From: Megaustenia siamemsis
Lineage: Eukaryota; Mollusca; Gastropoda; Stylommatophora; Ariophantidae
Length of the DNA: 64,000 bases
Direction of reading: 5' to 3'
Assembly: GCA_032433765.1 (NCBI GenBank)
Contig: JAVIAB010000092.1
Span: 62,038,126-62,102,125, forward strand
Part shown: positions 59,621 to 64,000 of the stretch, piece after piece
Layout: every line of letters starts with the position of its first letter
How positions within the stretch are numbered: position 1 is the stretch's first letter
The notes under the pieces: model-generated
Told to the model about the DNA's origin: nothing
What the model saw: only the letters and a program-made list of their open reading frames with translations
Databases searched by the model: none
Translations under genes and position numbers: made by a program

Positions 59621-59623
59621 ACA

Positions 59624-60204
59624 AGTAGTGGGATGTAACATACACTCCTACAGGGTATGATGGCAGCTTTAAAAAAAAAGTAACACAAAAACACATAATA
59701 CTGGCGTTTTGGCCTTCTCATGGTCAGAAAGAGGCAAGTCAGGGGAAATACATACGACGATGGAGTTGGAGTCAGAGGCAGTTGTGGGTGAAGGTGTAGG
59801 TTTGAGATTTTACGTTTGTGCTGAGAAGACATAAGGTCATAGAGTAATTGGATGAATTGGTGGATAGTATGACAGATAAGACGGAGAGCTGCAGGAGAGT
59901 TCGCGGTGAGGAGCTGAAGCGACAGGAGGTATCAGAAGTGATCCGAACCCACACAATGGATGCACTTGTTTAAAAAATTCAGGTGACAGGTAAATCTGGT
60001 TTCCTTGAGAGTAATGAAAGCAAAATCCTTTGAGACGCGAGAGAGTTCAGGGGGTAGAGTAGAGAATGAAGCATTGATGGAGTGACAGATAAATTTAGAT
60101 AGTTGTTTGAGGGAGTGCATGGTGAGGAGATGGAAGGGAATTGTCTCCCTTTTTCGTAAATCTGTCACCATACCTTGTAGGAGTATACATTACATCCCCC
60201 TGCT
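59624..60204. mobile_element. non-autonomous inverted-repeat element (MITE-like)
   Basis: The left end (AGTAGTGGGATGTAACATAC, then ACTCCTACAGGGTATG) and the complement of the right end (AGCAGGGGGATGTAATGTAT, then ACTCCTACAAGGTATG) match over ~45 bp with few differences. The 580-bp interior has no transposase and only short frames. Related pieces lie at 48885 and 49157. No clear TSD. Confidence 0.65.
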
Positions 60205-62339
60205 TGGCTCCTGCTACCAGCTTTACTGTAGCACTGCAATTATTTGTCCATTACCTCTTTTAAGTTGAGGATGATACCATCAGCTGGTATCAAAAGGAAG
60301 ACAACTTTAATGTAGTAGAACATGTGGGTTTTTAAAAAACTGCTACAAATGATCACAGTTTTTATTAATAAAATAGAGGAAAAACCTCTCCTTGTTCAAA
60401 ATTCACGTTTTGTATTATGTCCTCATAAATTTACTGTGGAAATAATAGAAGACATGGATGCACCTTCAGCTAAAAAAAACTTTTTGTCCAATCGAAAAAC
60501 CTAAGTGTTGAAAGTAGCATAGTTGATTTCTCATAATACCTAGTTTTAACCTATTGGTCACTAGATGAGTGAGTCAAAGTAGACTGTAATGAGTGCTACA
60601 ACAGGCAGTCAATTGTCCATCACTTGGATTTCTCATTACACCACCACTCCTCATCCTTTAATTCTTATATTTTGTGTGTGTGTGTGTAGTCAAATTGAAT
60701 TGTCCTGTCTGGGCCTTTTTTAAAAATGTATATTAAGTTGTATTAAGTTATGTTTGTTTAATGCAACAAAATCAGCTAATTCAAGTAATGAATTCACCAG
60801 TTGATCAGAAGTATGAATGTAACGTGTTCATTTTTATTTTTTTTTTTTTTAAAAAGTCATTTCTGACATGATTCATGGCTCACAAACTGAAAATGTTGCA
60901 CACTTTTTTTGCATTAAAATGTTTACTTTGACAGTTGCCCACCATGATATGGGAAAGAGATGTTATATCACAGAAACAAAGGGATTGTTGTCCAATTTTC
61001 ATATAGCCTTTTAGTTACTGGAAAAGAATATATATATATATATATTCAACACACATATACCGTGGGGATCATGTTTTTATAGACTTGGAAAAAAAAATGG
61101 TACATTTTGCCTTTATATTCACAAGGACATTAACATTTCAATCTGCTTGCTCAACATTGTGCCAAAATAATGGGTTCAAAACAGGGCAATTTGTTCATTG
61201 AAGTTTCATACCATTGTGTAGAAAGTGTGTAGAAATGATACATTATTTAAAGCTTTCACACTATTTTTGCCTTTTTACGTGTTAATGTAATCAATTGTTT
61301 GATTTCATCAGTGAAATTCTAGACATTTAAGTGTTATTAGTTCATGTCATGTCATAATTCATGCTAATTTAGACATGTTTCAAACCAGCTCAAGTATTAA
61401 TGTCAGGACCTTGATGTGCAATTTGTCATTAATACATTTCATTCACATTTTGTGTTCTTCTAGCTACTCAATGTTAGTTTGATTCATTTCAACAGTTTTA
61501 TTAATTTGATTTAATGCCTTGATTGTCTTTTCAGTATGTTCTAGATTAAGCTACTTAGTGTTCCCTATAGCTTGTCATTAGAACACTTGGTTTGTGTTAA
61601 TTTTCTAATACATCCCTACTGGGCATGATGATAATGCCAGTTAGAATCATATTTTAAAGTAGCACATGAATCACAAAGGTGATCTGGCCAGTAAGTTACA
61701 AAACTGGAAATACATTTCAAATTGCTAAAAAATGTTATTTGCATTTTAATTGCCAACTTATAATGTTAATTACCACAGAACATATTTACTATACACTAAT
61801 ATATATGTAAATTAGTGTGCAGAACTTTTGCTGAATGTTATGACATTGACATAGATCACAGAATAACTACTTTAGCTTTATTGTTAGCCTTTCAATAAAT
61901 GTGTGTTCCTGCATGGATATCAAGAAAATCTACGTATAATACTTTTTTTTTTTTAATAATCACTTTCACACTAGACTTTATGTACTCACTTCTTTAAACA
62001 GATGGTCAATTATTGCAATATATTGCTCCATGTATTAATTACTTTTCAATTTCTCTCACTAAGAAACTTTTTTTTTGTAATGTGAATTATTTTATTTATT
62101 TGTGTTGTTACATGTGTAACTCCTGACAAGAGTCAGATAACATAAGCACATGCCTTTAATTAATGGAAAGTTGTGTACTTTACTAGCCTGACTGTTTTTG
62201 AAAGAAATGGTTCATTACAAATCTGCGCCTGTCTTTGCTGGCTTTTGTAAATAGCCATGGTGGAACACTAATGGCTTTTAGTAGTAGTCATCTCTGTGTC
62301 ATGCAGGTTTTATTTATTTTTTTTTTTCCAGTGTAGAGA
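60205..62339 (+). other. distal 3' UTR or downstream sequence of CRTC
   Basis: AT-rich, no coding frame. A TATATA run lies near 61029-61047. If the signal at 61894 is used, most of this is 3' UTR. Confidence 0.45.
61894..61899 (+). terminator. candidate distal polyadenylation signal
   Basis: AATAAA followed at once by TGTGTGTTCCTG, a GU-rich element. By sequence context it is the best signal after the CRTC stop, but it would make a 5.4-kb 3' UTR. Confidence 0.4.
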
Positions 62340-62915
62340 TATATGCAGACATGTCAAAATGAATTGTGGAAAATTGCAAGACAGAAATAGAAATAAACAA
62401 GAGAATAGGAATGGCAAATAGTATTTTTAACCGCATGAAATATATATTCATCTAAAAACAAATAATATCTGGACTAAAATTGAGAATAGTAAAGTGTTAT
62501 ATCCGTTCAACATTCCTAATGCAGAAACATGGACATTAAATAAGAACGCAAACATGCAAATTGAAGTCCTTGAAATGTGATTAAACAGAAGAATGGGAAG
62601 AATTGGGTGGAAGAAGAGAAAAACAAATAATGAAATTTTGAAACAGCTGAAAATGAAAAGTTATACAATTCAAACAAGGGAATGTAATTCATGAGGGACA
62701 CTTAATATAAGTAGACACAATAATTTGCTGAAAGTCATCTTGGAATGACAAAATATAAGGTAAGCAAAGTAGAAATGAAAACTGAATGGACTGACAACAT
62801 CAAAAGATGAACAGGAGAATCTATGAAGCATGTACCATAAAAGCAAAAGATAAAATGAAGCAACTCTGTGGTGGCAGATCTTTGATGCTGAGATAACACG
62901 AGATGATGATGATGA
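62340..62915 (+). mobile_element. degenerate LINE group A relic
   Basis: Plus strand. CRIGMANSIF-like start, a TETWTLNKN-like block, EMKLNRRMGRIGWKKRKTNN-like sequence, and the 3' end GAGATGATGATGATGA at about 62915. It follows the same order as 55058-55592 but is more decayed, so it is the oldest group A copy here. Confidence 0.72.
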
Positions 62916-64000
62916 ATATATCTTGTGTGGAGAAATGTCATCTCAGGCTCCCTATTTCAGCACAATTGCTGTAATATTTAAGCTTTGAAGTTTCTGCTAC
63001 AATGAAGATATCAATGTACAGAGTTTTAATTTGTCAAGAATGGCACTGTATTAAAGATTGATTTGCAAAGGCAAAACTTGAGGATGATTCCATTAATTTT
63101 TGTTCCCCGTGTATGTAGTTTTCTGAGTAGTCTTATGTGTCATCACAAGCAATTAGCAGTACATTCTCCCAAGCAATTGGCAGTATATTTTCTCAAGCAG
63201 CTTGGTTCATATGACATCTTTTCTTTAATCCACCATGTGATTTTATCCTATTTTCCTGCTCACCATAAAATAGTTATTTGTGTGTGCCTAAACCAAACCA
63301 TAGGTCTTATCCTTTTCAGTTGTAGTCAATGTGGCATTGTGTGTGTACTTGCCATCTGCAGACAGTAGAAATGGAAATTATTCAGCTTCATGATGACTGA
63401 ATGATCCAGGTACATAATAGTTTAGGCAAAACAGTGACACTGAACTTTTAATTTAGTCTGAAGCTTGTTGTCATCCCTGTCTCAAAATTCATTTTTAACC
63501 TAAAATTAAATCATTTGCTGTCAATAGCATACGGAAGGCTAGTTCACAGTCATTGTAGACATCTCAAAAGATGGCAGCAAGCACTAGACTTAAGAGAGAT
63601 AGCATCAGTAAGTTTTGTTTCGTACACTTTCATAGCTTTCCTTGCTGACACTTTTGTTTTATTACTTTATTTGACACTGATATATATATATATATTTTTT
63701 TTTATATACTTCCATTCAGAAAGTAGAGATTTATCTGTTATTGTGACCAGTGACTAACGGGCCAGTCATTGCTGTCTTATTTCATGAAAAATATAATTGC
63801 ATATGATTTGTATATTTGATGCCCTCAGTCACTATGTGCTGAGGGAAGGATCTGATCACTTACGAGGTTTCCAATGTTCATTGAGGATCATCTGTTGACT
63901 AACTGTAAGGTTATTGAATATGAATTGATCAGCTGGCCATTCACTTGAAGTTGTCAGTTTAAAGTGATGCATCTTGCTTTAGTAAATATGCCTGATAGCC
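62916..64000. other. downstream sequence, nothing recognised
   Basis: AT-rich with a TATATATA run near 63680-63697. No gene, repeat match or RNA seen up to the end of the window. Confidence 0.5.

Larger units (their letters stand above)
56520..59623 (+). other. CRTC: CRTC 3' UTR (first part)
   Basis: Sequence after the CRTC stop, AT-rich with ATTTA-type stretches. Candidate polyadenylation signals include AATAAA inside AAAATAAAATG near 58600 and AATAAA at 59158-59163. Where transcription ends cannot be fixed from sequence. Confidence 0.55.

Overview
This is a eukaryotic, AT-rich, repeat-dense window with no bacterial features. It carries the 3' two-thirds of one recognisable host gene on the + strand, a CREB-regulated transcription coactivator (CRTC/TORC). 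Eight exons can be joined in one open frame (26199-26290, 28515-28623, 31132-31447, 35798-36235, 39451-39666, 47899-48048, 52406-52601, 56299-56519). They encode the last 578 residues and the stop. The protein has CRTC landmarks (SIK/AMPK/MARK-type phosphosites, Q-rich middle, C-terminal transactivation domain). The LINE, Ty3/gypsy, mariner and tRNA-SINE content and the large introns fit an invertebrate, most likely an arthropod. The species cannot be read from the sequence.

Layout. 1-5943: no gene, probably CRTC intron, with one dispersed repeat. 5944-16104: a complete Ty3/gypsy LTR retrotransposon on the minus strand, with ~2.0-kb LTRs and one uninterrupted 1720-aa Gag-Pro-Pol frame. 16422-25233: LINE copies, one of them a twin-priming inversion, and a tRNA-derived SINE with a perfect 13-bp target-site duplication (TSD). 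26199-56519: CRTC exons separated by introns full of LINE insertions. One insertion ends 28 bp after its TSD from a splice acceptor. A three-level nest of LINE in LINE in LINE lies at 52.65-55.59 kb. A 543-aa RT/RNase H frame lies in a 13-bp-TSD insertion at 45.2-46.9 kb. A composite region at 48.9-51.5 kb holds inverted 230-bp repeats, a LINE endonuclease relic and an internally deleted mariner. 56520-64000: CRTC 3' UTR and downstream sequence with several AATAAA signals, a 580-bp inverted-repeat element and one more LINE relic.

The genes do not form a pathway. CRTC is the host gene and everything else is transposon sequence in or around it. I found no undescribed biological system. The most informative observations are the insertion histories (TSDs, nesting, twin priming), the young intact gypsy element, a GC-AG intron in CRTC, and a LINE placed almost against a CRTC splice acceptor. 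LINE groups are labelled A to E here for convenience. Assignments were made by eye, so clade names are tentative.
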